64,000 bases of DNA from positions 53,444,001 to 53,508,000 of the forward strand of contig JBITNC010000001.1 in the NCBI GenBank assembly GCA_050084985.1, read 5' to 3'. The notes below the pieces were generated by a model, which was given only the letters and a program-made list of their open reading frames with translations, searched no databases and had not been told where the DNA came from. The position numbers and the translations under genes are program-made. Positions 23,800-34,769 of this stretch are shown in pieces (position 1 is the first letter of the stretch; each line of letters begins with the position of its first letter). This stretch comes from Nageia nagi (taxonomy: Eukaryota; Pinophyta).

Positions 23800-24700
23800 T
23801 CTATTTTCCTTGCTTCTCCTTGGGAGGAGTTTTAGGTGTGATAGATGTAGAAACCTTAGAAGCCACTATTGCTACTTTAGTCCTAAACTTATCTACCATC
23901 AAGGGGAACTTGTAAATTTGGTTTGATGGAGACATACACCTAAAATAAGTGTTGGGGAGATTGATACACAACCATCTAGTGGAAACAAGTAGCAGCCACT
24001 TGAGTCTCAATGTAATCTTTCAAATACTTAGCCATATCTACTCAAACACACATAAGCTAAGGTGGATGAGATGAAAAAAATGAGAAGGTTCATTAAAAAA
24101 AAGGACCCAAGAAGGTTGATAAAATGTTACATAAATGGAAAAAGTGCTAATAGGAGGTTAGGGAATTCTACCCACATTGGGACCTCTAAATATGCAACAT
24201 TATTAGCTGAGAAATCCCTATCCCAAGATTAGAAAAGGAGAATATTTAGGTGAATATAACTAGACCCTTTACTCAACACCTTTTGCACATGTTTAGGGAT
24301 GCAAAATGAATCTGAAAAAAAATCTTTGGACATGTTTTGTACATGTTCAACCTGAATACCATAGGGATATCAATATTGGTTTATCTAGGTCCTTAGAACA
24401 AAATTAAGTGGGATATAATCCAATAAATACCCAATGAGGTTATTATTATCAAGCCATGGAAAATCTTTATTGAACTCAAGCAATGAAACAAAAAATTTAG
24501 GTTGAAACATATGCATGTGAACACCTTGGGGATGAATTTTTGTGGCTTCTTGTTCAAAGGGGAAGTCATTTCTCTTGTTTCCAGATATAGATGAAGTTAT
24601 AGAAGGAGAGAATGATATTAAAAAGGACCTATGGGGACTATAGTATGACATAGAAGGGGAAACCCTATACTCTCATGTATGCAAAGCTTGACACTCAACA
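23800..24700 (-). pseudogene. LINE ORF1-like region, decayed
   Basis: Upstream of the endonuclease on the same strand, translation gives a basic Pro/Lys-rich segment (KVSTSITPKTPPKEKQGK, about 23801-23870), a segment reading VEFPNL followed by a leucine-rich stretch and INLLG (about 24080-24180), which resembles the DUF4283 domain of plant LINE ORF1 proteins, and FVSLLEFNKDFPWL further upstream (about 24450-24500). The domain is known as a likely nucleic-acid-binding part of these ORF1 proteins. The match is by motif only, so the call is moderate. Confidence 0.55.
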
Positions 24701-24760
24701 CTCTCCAGAACTTTGGGCTTCAAATTTGGATCGGGTATTTCTTTAGCACTCAAGTGATTC

Positions 24761-25849
24761 TATCTTGCCAATCTCATATATAAAAATAAAGATGAAATAC
24801 TTTTTATTTTTATTTTTATTTTTTCTTACAGTTGATAATGCATGAATGTAATTTTTATATTTGTGCATAAAGAATTAATTTTATATTATACATTAAGTTG
24901 CATTTGGAAATACTTATCTAGAGTGAAATAATGGAAAAATATTTTCAATCACACTATGCCATACATCATTAAAATTTATCTTGTGTAATTATTTAAAAAA
25001 AACTAATGTTAACTTTAAATTTTATCGTTATAGTTAATTTTCACCTACACAACATGCTATTGACCAAAAATTATTTATCTTTTATTTTTTCTCCTTAAAA
25101 TTACATGATCAAATATCATACTCCCCTAACAAAAAAACAAGTTCCTCCTATTCTTTATATAAAAAGATGTCAATCCAATTTTGTATTTTCTTCCATCTTT
25201 GCATCTACATAGAAATAAAGCAAATATAGAAAAATATTTTTGTAATTCAATATGTCAATAAGTTATAATAAAAGAAAAATGAAGAAAAATATCCTTCTCT
25301 TCATTAGTACCTCTAAACCCTCCAATAGGTAATTGATCCCATTTGATCCCAAACCATTTTCAAGGGCTTGTAAAAAATATGAGAATTAAGGATCGTAATT
25401 GGGAGTTGTACAACTTGGTTAGTCTAACCACCAACTTCCAGTGATTTCTTTCTTCAAAAGTATTTTAACTTTATGGTTATGATTCTTGGTCTCTTTTTTC
25501 TACTTTTCTTGTTTATGCAATGTTTGTATTTGTTGAACAAATGCATCTAGCATTAATTCCACCAATTTTGTTGATCCATTTGTTAAACATGATGCTTGTT
25601 ACTTTCAACTCTTTTTAGTATTTACATACATAAAAAAGAAAGATATTTATAAGAAATTGGTTCCACAAATATCAACTTTGGTAATCTCATCATTGTTATT
25701 TTTCTTTATGTAAATAATAGAAACTTATGATATCAAAATTAAGAGCTATTTCATATGAAATTCATAATGAAATAGGTATATGTAAGATTTATAATCTAAA
25801 TGACATAAAATAAGAGACTCATTTTGTCCTTATCTTACCATTTTAGAAA
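24761..25849. other. AT-rich sequence without recognisable features
   Basis: I see no ORF with family motifs, no terminal repeats and no RNA gene here. There are only short T- and A-rich runs. Confidence 0.5.
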
Positions 25850-26419
25850 CACTACACCAAAAAACAACTATTATGATAGCTAAAATACAATAATTTTTTT
25901 GATGATTTAAAACCATCATAATAGACCTAATGCAAACTAGTGTAAAACCACCCTCACCAAAAATCTACCTTAACATACAATGATAATTTAAAATTTTCAT
26001 AATATAACTAAGATGATGGTTTAAAATAATCTTAAAAAAATTCTATTGAAAACATATTTCTCATGGGTAGGAGAGGATTCTTGTGAATTTTTGAACAAGT
26101 AGAAAAATATTAGATAGATGAAAAAACATGTTGTAAGGGAAAGAAGCTACACATAGAGCATAATTATTTCTTTATAACAAATTCTTTTGAATTTTAAGAG
26201 TTTTTCAAAATTACACTAGCCAATTTATGTAACTATGAGGATTTCTTATTGTTTGCAAGTTCAAAAAACAAAGATAGAAGAAATTAAAGCAAGTTTTGGA
26301 ACTACTTTAGAGTTTCTTCAAAATGTTTGAAAAAAAAGTAACCTATAATTAATGAAAATTAATATTCATTTGGATTATGTCTTTAGCAAAATCCTAGGCC
26401 CAAAAGCATTCCTCAAGAT

Positions 26420-27340
26420 TTGAAGGTTTTTGCATTCTAACAACTAGTTGGGATGAATTCCCAAAGAGATTATGAATAAATACTTGGCTTCCTACAATAT
26501 AACTATAAGATACTTGGCATCCCTTACAACAATTTTTCACACAATAATTTTGGAGAGTAACTTTATTGTAGAGTGGCAGTTACCAAATTCTTTAATGTTT
26601 TTCACAACTTTAATGGTTGTGCTAGAGGATATGTTTAAAAACCCTAAAATTTTTTTTGATTTCTCACTATAGTGGCAAATAATTTATTTCTTCTCTTCCT
26701 TCTTGATATCTTAGAGAATAAATATTGTATCATGAGCATATCCTAGTGCTTTCATCACTTGAGATAATCTCTTCAACTTGATGTAAATTTTTTATGTTTT
26801 TAGGTATTATCTATATCCCATAAAAAAATATGAAACTCTTTATTAACCATGATCCAATTGTATCTAGGTAGTTTTTGTATACCTCTATATTTCATCATTT
26901 TTTGTATGCTTTCAATTTAATTCCACATACCAAACATAACTTAAGTATTTGAGAGAAGCACATAAGCTACACTTTTTTTTGGGCCTAACTTTAAAATGTG
27001 TTCTACTACAAATTCTTTTAACTCTAGGTTGTTATGAATTCTACAAGTACCAAGAAAAGAAGTCCACACTACAGCCTCTACACCATTCCTATTTTGTTAA
27101 TATCCTATGATCATTGTATTCAATGAGATGATATTTATGTTGCAATTTTCAAACAATACAAGGGCATTATGTATGTTTCCAAACTTAGTATACATGTATA
27201 TCAAATAATTTATCATAACAAATTTTGAGCAAAAACAAATATGCATGACACCAATATGGTCAATTTTAGTTCATTTGAGGAGAATATCCAAGATATTAAT
27301 ATAATATTGTACCCTCAAAGAGCTTATTTGAGTTTTATGA
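26420..27340 (-). pseudogene. PPR protein C-terminal part: last PPR, E/E+ and DYW-type domain, decayed
   Basis: On the minus strand translation gives a PPR segment INYLIYMYTKFGNIHNALVL (about 27200), then VVWTSFLGTCRIHNNLELKE and YVLLSNT (E domain, about 26930-27080), MMKYRGIQKLPRYNWIMVN (E+, about 26850-26920), ICHYSEKSKK (about 26630) and STTIKVVKNIKEFGNCHSTI with KIIV and VVRDAK (about 26490-26600). These are the successive landmarks of DYW-class PPR proteins, which act in organelle RNA editing in land plants. In the deaminase signature the expected His of HSE appears as Tyr and the first Cys of CGNCH as Phe. The final DYW tripeptide is not found. Stops and frameshifts make it a pseudogene. 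Confidence 0.8.
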
Positions 27341-30300
27341 TCTTCAAGTAGACTGTGGGTGCTTATGCATGAGATGAGGATTGATATACACAAGGTTTCT
27401 TGTATTAAATCCTTATATATTAATTTTAAAATTTAAATCATATTGCTATCTATTAATCTAAAGAATTGAGAGTTTATATTTTTCATGTACATTATTAAAC
27501 ATTTAAGCACTAGAAACATAAATGATGTTCAAGAAGATGAGTTTGTAATTTATAAATATGGTATGGGTCCATTTCTTGCATCTACTACAAAGTACATAAA
27601 TAAACTAGTATGTTCCCACCCATTACATCAATTAATTATTCTTCTTTTTGGAATAAGTGAAGGGATAATTTTGATCCAAATCATTCTAAAATATTGTGAC
27701 AATTCAAATTTGAATTAAATCTATTATCTTTATATCTTTCCCTCAAGAGATGTGCTAACATTAAATATGTTTATTTTTGGTAATATGACCAAATTTTCAT
27801 TTGAATCTTTACTTGCTTCATCATTATTTAGGATTTTATCTAGAGTTCTTCCAAGTTCTATTAATGTTCATGGATTTTATATAGGCTATTGGATTGGGTT
27901 GACATAGATTTCATATTTAAAAGTTGCATGCATGGGGAGGCTAACATCGCTTATCTTGTTGGATGACTATTGATTATGAAATTATGTTTGGATCTTTATT
28001 ATTATTATTTTTATCTTAATAGAATATTTTATTCAAAATTAGTTTCTCATTCATAGGACATCTCATCCATTTCATCATATATTAAACATTCATGGCAAGC
28101 TTATGGACTTATGTTTCCATAGATTGATCAAATATAGAAATCTTACTTTCTTCATCAACCTATAAAATGCATCCATTGTAGAATTAAAGTATTGTTTATT
28201 TTTCTTAGGAAGGTTAGATTTCATATATTAACTTAGTCATTTTATTTGTAACTTTATAGAAGTGTCACTTGTTAAGACATCTTGAAAGCTTGCATCGAAG
28301 GGAATTTATTGCTTGATTAATCATTATTGATGAACCTAATTATCTGAGATAATGGAGGCATGATTTCTAACTTCATTATCAAGTTATATGGATAGTCCAC
28401 ATTACATATTTGAAACTTTTACTACTTATTTTGAGGCATTGCATATTATTGACTTGCAATTTATAAAATTTTAATTTTCCTTCTTGTAGGGCCTTGAAGT
28501 ATTGAAGAAAAGATTTTCTCAAGTCCATTTATTAGCTCTAGTTACTACTGCTACAATAAGTGTGAAGGTGGATGTTGTATAGTACTTAGAATTGTAAATT
28601 GTTTGGTCATTAGATAAACATTTAACCATTCTAATTTTAGGTAAAACAAAAGAATTGCTCAAATAAGTTTCAAATTCATAGTTTTATTATATAACTACCA
28701 CATTTATGTTGTCATACCAAAGACTAAAAAATGATTAGAGGACATAAATAAATTCATCAAAGATAATCATCAGGATGAATATGGGATAATTTATTGCTTA
28801 TCTTGTATGGATTATAAAAAATTTATTGAGAGGTTACAAGTAGTTCTTAATAGTTTCCAAACCTCTAAGATATATAGAATATAAAAAAGGATTTTATTTT
28901 AATTAATTATACTAGATGCCATTTTTTTGGGATATGCCTTGTTGTATTCATTAGAAGGATTAGTTAATATATATTAAACCATGCTAATATGAAAATAGAG
29001 ACTTGGAAGATATTTATATTAATTTATCAAGAGGAAAAACAAATTAAAAAATTGACAAAGAATTGATCTAAGATTTAATTTGTCAATAAATAGGGATTGT
29101 GTTGCATTGTGAAATTGCTTATAGTTCATCCCAACATATTGTTAGATTGTGAAAAACTTCAATTCCTAAGGATTTCATTTGAGTCTGGGATTTTGCTAAG
29201 ACATAATCCAAATAATTGTTAATGTTAAATTACTCAATCTATTGATATATAATTTCGTTAAAAACATGTTAACATTCCAAGCTTGGGCATTTCATTTTTC
29301 AAAGTTGGGTGATTTTGTCCTATTTTTCTACCATCCTCAGAATCTCCCTTGTTGTTACATATATATGATTGCTTTAATTATGTTATTGAATCTATTTTGA
29401 AACCAATCAATCATAAAGGTTATTAAATAACTAACCTAACATAATGTATGAAAAATGACCACATCTATATATTCTCATATATTAGGTTAGGAAAATCTAT
29501 AAGCATCTAATTAGGCTAACATAACAAAAGGGAAAAAATATGAACATCTAGAAGATAAATCTAAGGTTATATGTGGCACAAATAAAGCAGTCCACAAATT
29601 AACATAGATAAAAATAATGGTAAATGGAAAGGTTTATTCTTAGTCTCATCCTAGACAAGAAGCCTATACACATGACCAAGCTTGCTTTAATTAGAACTAA
29701 AGGTTAGGAATGTAAATTTCCACTTTTGAAATTTGTTGTTTATATATCCATATCTCTTTGTAATATTTTACAAATGAAACCAAACTAAATTGAATTTGTG
29801 AACAAGTTTTAATTATGAATATAACAATTTTGGAATTGGTGATTGGATTAGTAAAGTCAAAAGTTACATGACTTGTATTTGGCAATCGATAAAAAAAGCC
29901 AACAAGCAAGATTGAAAGTCATAGATAATTATTAAACAAGTAAATATCATTATGTAATTAACACTATTGATAGAAATATATTTTCTTTGTTAATACATGT
30001 TATAATGCTTATGTTTATGAGCAAATTCATGAAACTTAGACTCAAGAAGACACCAAATTAAATTACTAGCAATAGGCTTTGCACTTGGCCAAAACTTAGA
30101 AATAAATTGAGTGCATAGGTTTGTGAGGAAAGTTGGGACAGACATATAATTACTCAAAAAATATAAATTCTAAATTTGAAACATATAAATATATCTTATA
30201 TGTGATTCTTATGGCTTCCTTTTTAACATGGCTTTAGATATTTTAAAACCTGTATTTGAAGAGAGAAAATTTCACTTGGAAATAAGTGTTTATATCTATA

Positions 30301-30435
30301 TTTTATATTTTCTTCTCATATTCTTAATATTGAAATGAATTTAAGATGTTTAAGATTTTTTAAATGATATTTTAACATAATATGATTCTTATGCATATCC
30401 TAACAATTATGATTATTGACATAAATTCCATATGA
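27341..30435. other. Unresolved interior of the CACTA element
   Basis: About 3.1 kb of AT-rich sequence separate two parts of one PPR reading. No transposase motif or terminal repeat could be recognised. A stretch at about 28490-28580 on the plus strand reads LEVLKKRFSQVHLLALVTTA, vaguely like the RT-RNase H linker of Ty3/gypsy elements, but nothing around it supports that. Confidence 0.4.
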
Positions 30436-30439
30436 TTGT

Positions 30440-30840
30440 ATTTCTTTGAGGTGTTTCCTTAAAAATGTTCACTTACATTCCATGCATACCATCTAATCAT
30501 TGCAATTCATGAGACTCTATCTATATGCTACATTTCCTTAAAAGGATTTTTAGCTTCCTTAAGAAGCCTAATTTGGGCATATCTTGTAATAATTGAATTC
30601 CATGAGAAGGTGGCTTTTTGTTGCATTTTGTTAAAAAGTACATGTGCCTTTTTTATATTACCAAAATTCTCACATACATGTCTATTAGAGCATTCATCAA
30701 AACAACATCCAAGTGATAACCACTTCTAATTATGTTTTTATGGATGTTAACACACTCTTCCAGTTTAGTTGGCACATATAAGAATAAAAATGAAAAAGGT
30801 GGATTCATTATGTTGGAAACCACTTCTATTTTATTAGATT
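30440..30840 (-). pseudogene. PPR repeats, N-terminal side fragment
   Basis: The minus strand reads ECVNIHKNIIRSGYHLDVV then LMNALIDMYVR (about 30650-30770), followed after a frameshift by GNIKKAHVLFNKMQQKATFS and WNSIITRYAQ (about 30560-30650). These are typical P, L and S motif sequences of plant PLS-class PPR proteins. Upstream (about 30790-30840) SGFQHNESTF and FILICAN continue the same pattern. Orientation and order agree with the E/DYW fragment at 26420-27340, so both probably come from one captured gene. Confidence 0.8.
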
Positions 30841-31839
30841 TGGTGTTAAAGGGTCAATGCATCCTTATAAATCCCTTATTATCTATAATCTTTAATCATT
30901 GTTAGCTTATACTTGAGAAGAATAACAAATAATATTGAGATCTCCTCTTGAGAATAACACTATTCCTAGTACAATGGAAGCATTCTTATCACAACAATAG
31001 AGTTATGAAGAAGAAACAATCCATAGAGAAATATTAGAGTATGTAATAACAAAGTGCATTAATTTGAGATAACACAATAAACAATGTACAATTATCAATC
31101 TTATAATATGAATAATACACATCAAATATTGTAAGTAATTAATAATATTTATTCCTTGGATATGAATAAGCCATATATTACATGCATTCTATCACTTTGT
31201 CACACTTTACATACATACTTATGTTCTACAAGTCTACACACCCTCTGATGAATCCACATCATACTTTTTTTCAAAATAACTATAACACACATAAAGGATG
31301 ATACAAAAACAAACTCTATTACATAAATCATGTTCCTATCTGTGTAAGCAACATGATGAAGATTTGGGTAATGAATTTTTTTGGCATTGATTTTATCAAT
31401 GGTTCTCATTTTCCATGGATTCCATGCATTCCTTTTATTTAACATTGACTAGCATATCAAATTTGACATAGTAGTTTCCAATATTAACAATGAAGAAATT
31501 CTAAAAGAACACACACCTCTCAATCATTCAGTTGAAAATTCCATGAGCATCAATGATGTTATTGCACATTGATATATATTTGAAGAAGGATGTTGTGCAA
31601 AAATACATATTTGCACCTTAGCTGATTGTGATTAAGAATGAGAGTGTGGATACACTTACTTGGTATACAGGGATCATTTTAAGAGCCCTTTGTTAAAAGT
31701 AACTTGGAAAATTTTTGGTGAATCAAATTCATAGGCAAGTATATTTTAAGCAAATTTGTAAAAATTGCAAAGATTAATTTGAACTAAAAAAAAGTTATGT
31801 AGAGATTTTTGATGAATTTCAAAATTTTTACCAATGATG

Positions 31840-32035
31840 TAGGGGCATACTCTTGCCATGCAAAGGCATGATGCCACCATGCAGAGGCCTCAATCCATCA
31901 TATGAAAGCCTTAAGCCATTATACATAGGCATCAACCCATTGTGTAGAGGCATCAAGCCACCATGTGGAGGCATGCTTCCATCATGTGAAGGCATCAAGC
32001 CATCATGAAGAGGCATCAAGTCTTCTAAGGCATCT
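31840..32035 (-). repeat. 24-bp minisatellite, coding-like
   Basis: About eight copies of a 24-bp unit such as AGGCATCAAGCCACCATGTG follow each other. On the minus strand the unit stays open in one frame and encodes variants of the octapeptide GLMPLHDG over about 65 residues (31828-32043). Copies differ by several bases each. The phase is kept through all units, which is expected when the period is a multiple of three, so it is not proof of coding. Confidence 0.8.
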
Positions 32036-32713
32036 AGTAGCAAATACCAATGGATGTATCAAATTTAGATTAAGGTATTTATATTGGGTGATTTAGTAAA
32101 AATAAAAATAATAATTTATAATTCTTAGGTGAAGTTAGCTTTTTAATATTTTTAAATATCGATGAAAAAATAAAAATTTAATTTAAAATATTGATTAAGT
32201 TGGTGACCTAGGTTGAAAAAAAACATTAGAAAATGTTAGCAACAAAGGTGTTATTGTAACTCTAAAAATTTGCCATTTTCAATTTCTAAAATCTTTAAAA
32301 TTTGCTTATTAGCGAATATTTGTGGCTAAAATGATCCCTCCTAGTATTAAGCTTTCTTCTGAATGAATGTAACATAGTAAGAGAGAAATATGAAGAGAGT
32401 CTATAATGTTATGAACATTATGCAAAGTACGCACAACCTCTATTACATAGTTATTTTATATATTTTTAAAATTGAAAAAAATAGGGTAGCTTAAGATCAC
32501 CACCTTAAGGTTTAAAAATTCCTTGGGTAGTTTTAAACTATTAAGATGATGATTTTAAACCATATTCATGACAATTATTTTAGGTAATTTTCAACTACCA
32601 TTATAGGTTGTCAATTTTTTAATGACAACCCATAGACGATAGTTGAAGAATGTTACTTAACAATATTTAAGCGTGGTATAAAACCACTGTAAAAGATCCT
32701 TTTTGATATAGTG

Positions 32714-33233
32714 AAATATATTAGATAAACTTATAATCATTTTTGTAATTACAAGTTAATCCATGAACTCTTAAACTAAGATAATCAAAATAGGTTTAAT
32801 GCTTCTTTTATGAATCTTAATTTTATTAGAAACAATCATTTAAATTGATAAATGATATATATTCATATTTGGTTAAAAGTTTATAGATCTTACAAACCAT
32901 TTATTTTAAAAGAGGTTAAAAAGATATCATTTTGTTTCATAGAATTTGAATTGTAAAGAAGCTTATAGAATACAAATTCCATTTGCAACACTACAAAATC
33001 CCATTTTCCCAATTTATTCCTTGCAAAATATCTCAATATGTTTCTTAATCCTTTATTCATAACTTTAGCTTCTTAGGGATGATGAGTAAAACTATATTAA
33101 AATTCACATTCCATTCTAGTTGGTAATTTTGCTAAGGACTTAAATTTGTGAATCATCTATTCAGTTTTAATATATAACACAAAGGTTCAAACTTAATTTT
33201 ATCAAACCTTTTGATAATAAATCTTTATTTCTT

Positions 33234-33264
<31 letters not shown>

Positions 33265-34769
33265 TTTCATTTCCATTGGATTTGGTGTATAAGAGGCTAA
33301 ATATGGTAAGCTATCTCTTAAAATAAGATCATGTAGTGAATGATATTTCTTGTGTTAGTAATATAGTATATCAATAATTTGATTATGTTCATAAAGCAAA
33401 AGCTTCACATTCAATGTTGTTTACTTATTTTTTATTTCTTTTTATTTACTAATCAATGTAGAGAATTCCTTTAATTTTTTTATATACATGAAAAACTTAT
33501 TTGGCAAAGAATAGTGCCTAGTTATTTATTTTATAATTCCTCTTCTTTCATTGGAAGTAATTTTAATGGTCTACCATGTTTAATAAAGATGTAGATGCTC
33601 TATTTCCTTTCACAAATTATTTTTTTATGACATTATCATAGTATTCCAATAAGTAAATAACATGAATTCATGGGTATAATATTATTCATCACCTTATTTT
33701 CATAGTTTGAAATATTGAATTGAACTTTGCATCGCTCATTTAAAAGAGTGAACATGCCTTGTATATGTTAAGTTTAAATATTCCACCATTTCCATAGAGA
33801 TTAAGTTACTATTACTAATTTCCATTAAAAATTAACTTATAATACTTTCATATAGATTTGCACTTAATTCTTAAAATATTTCTCAATTAATGTCCATTTT
33901 TCTCCACCATCTTAATAAGATTCTTCTCAACATAAGATCTTTTATGGATTTGAATAAATTTGATTACTATCTTCCTTAAGATATATTTACTTGAACTCTT
34001 ATAACATCTTTCCTTTAATTGAATTTTAACATTTGAAAGCCTTACTTCTCACAACAAAAATGATAAATTTTCAAAAGCCTTCACCACCATGACATTAGCC
34101 TTTGAAACTTACCCCTTGAAATTATTTGCTTCTATTTATTCCTCATCATGTTTTATATTTGTAGTTTTGAAAGAACTCTTTTATCTTGAAATATGTTCCA
34201 ACTTGTATTTTATTTCCCTTATACCTAACATTCTTCTCTAATGCATAAATATATTCTTCAAAATCAAAAAGTAACACACCATACTCTATCCTTCTCATGA
34301 TGCGAGTTTACTAAGATAAAGATTATGCACTAATTGAATTATGATTGCAAAAAAAGTACATGTATTTATAGTTACAAGTTTGGAACTAGATTATAAATAT
34401 CACAATTTTGCAAATAATAAATTCACACCACACCCAAATCATTAAGAAATAAGCTAAAATCCATTTGAACATAAACATGGATAATACATTCATGTCTACA
34501 TATGTTCTATCAACCATGAAAAATATTTAACCTGAGCTAGAGCTTGAACATACAAGAAAAACATAACTAAAACTAACAAAAATATCATATTCTACCCATG
34601 TATAGATAAAACTAGTATATTGCAAACCGATTGGCTAACCAATATGTTGATTGACTAATTTTGGTCGATAAACTAATTAGCTATACCTCTCCCTACTAGA
34701 TGAGCAAATAGGAATAGTATTTCATGGTTATCATGATTTGAATTGGTTAAAACTCCAAAATTATCCACC
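32714..34769. other. AT-rich sequence, mostly featureless
   Basis: A TA microsatellite stands at about 33238-33262. On the minus strand a TATA-like CTATAAATACATG at about 34350-34362 is followed by an ATG at about 34300 that opens a ~50-codon frame with no family match; it might be the LTR and leader of a copia relative of D, but I cannot show this. Nothing else is supported. Confidence 0.4.

Larger units (their letters stand above)
21541..24760 (-). mobile_element. L1-type LINE (non-LTR retrotransposon), 5' part, cut by element A
   Basis: On the minus strand the region reads ORF1-like sequence, then endonuclease, then the first part of the reverse transcriptase. It ends abruptly at the insertion point of element A, within the RT segment that follows the KIEFEKA motif. 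The remainder of RT with its FADD-type catalytic box, and the 3' tail, are therefore expected left of the window. The 5' limit near 24760 is set only by the end of recognisable ORF1-like sequence. Confidence 0.85.
25850..32713. mobile_element. CACTA (En/Spm-type) DNA transposon carrying gene fragments
   Basis: The left end reads CACTACACCAAAAAAC and the right end, reverse complemented, CACTATATCAAAAAGG, which agree at 12 of 16 positions. Both are flanked by AAA (25847-25849 and 32714-32716), matching the 3-bp duplication of CACTA elements. Subterminal copies of a TTTAAACCATCAT-like motif in both orientations occur within ~200 bp of each end (about 25900-26030 and 32520-32700), another hallmark. 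I find no readable transposase; instead it contains PPR-gene pieces and a minisatellite. AAA is a weak duplication in AT-rich DNA, so the call rests mainly on termini plus subterminal repeats. Confidence 0.75.

Noticed and set aside
28490-28630. Plus-strand LEVLKKRFSQVHLLALVTTA, possibly the RNase H start of a Ty3/gypsy element within the CACTA element
   Set aside because: The next residues do not continue with the expected catalytic motif, and no RT or integrase was found at the proper distance on either side.
31200-31445. An 81-codon minus-strand frame with a hydrophobic centre
   Set aside because: It has no neighbours in phase, no motif and ordinary AT-rich composition.
33500-34310. Possible copia gag with a KERCYK-type knuckle on the minus strand, with a TATA-like promoter at about 34355
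   Set aside because: Only scattered similarity could be seen, the Cys/His spacing is not kept, and no LTR border or primer-binding site could be fixed.
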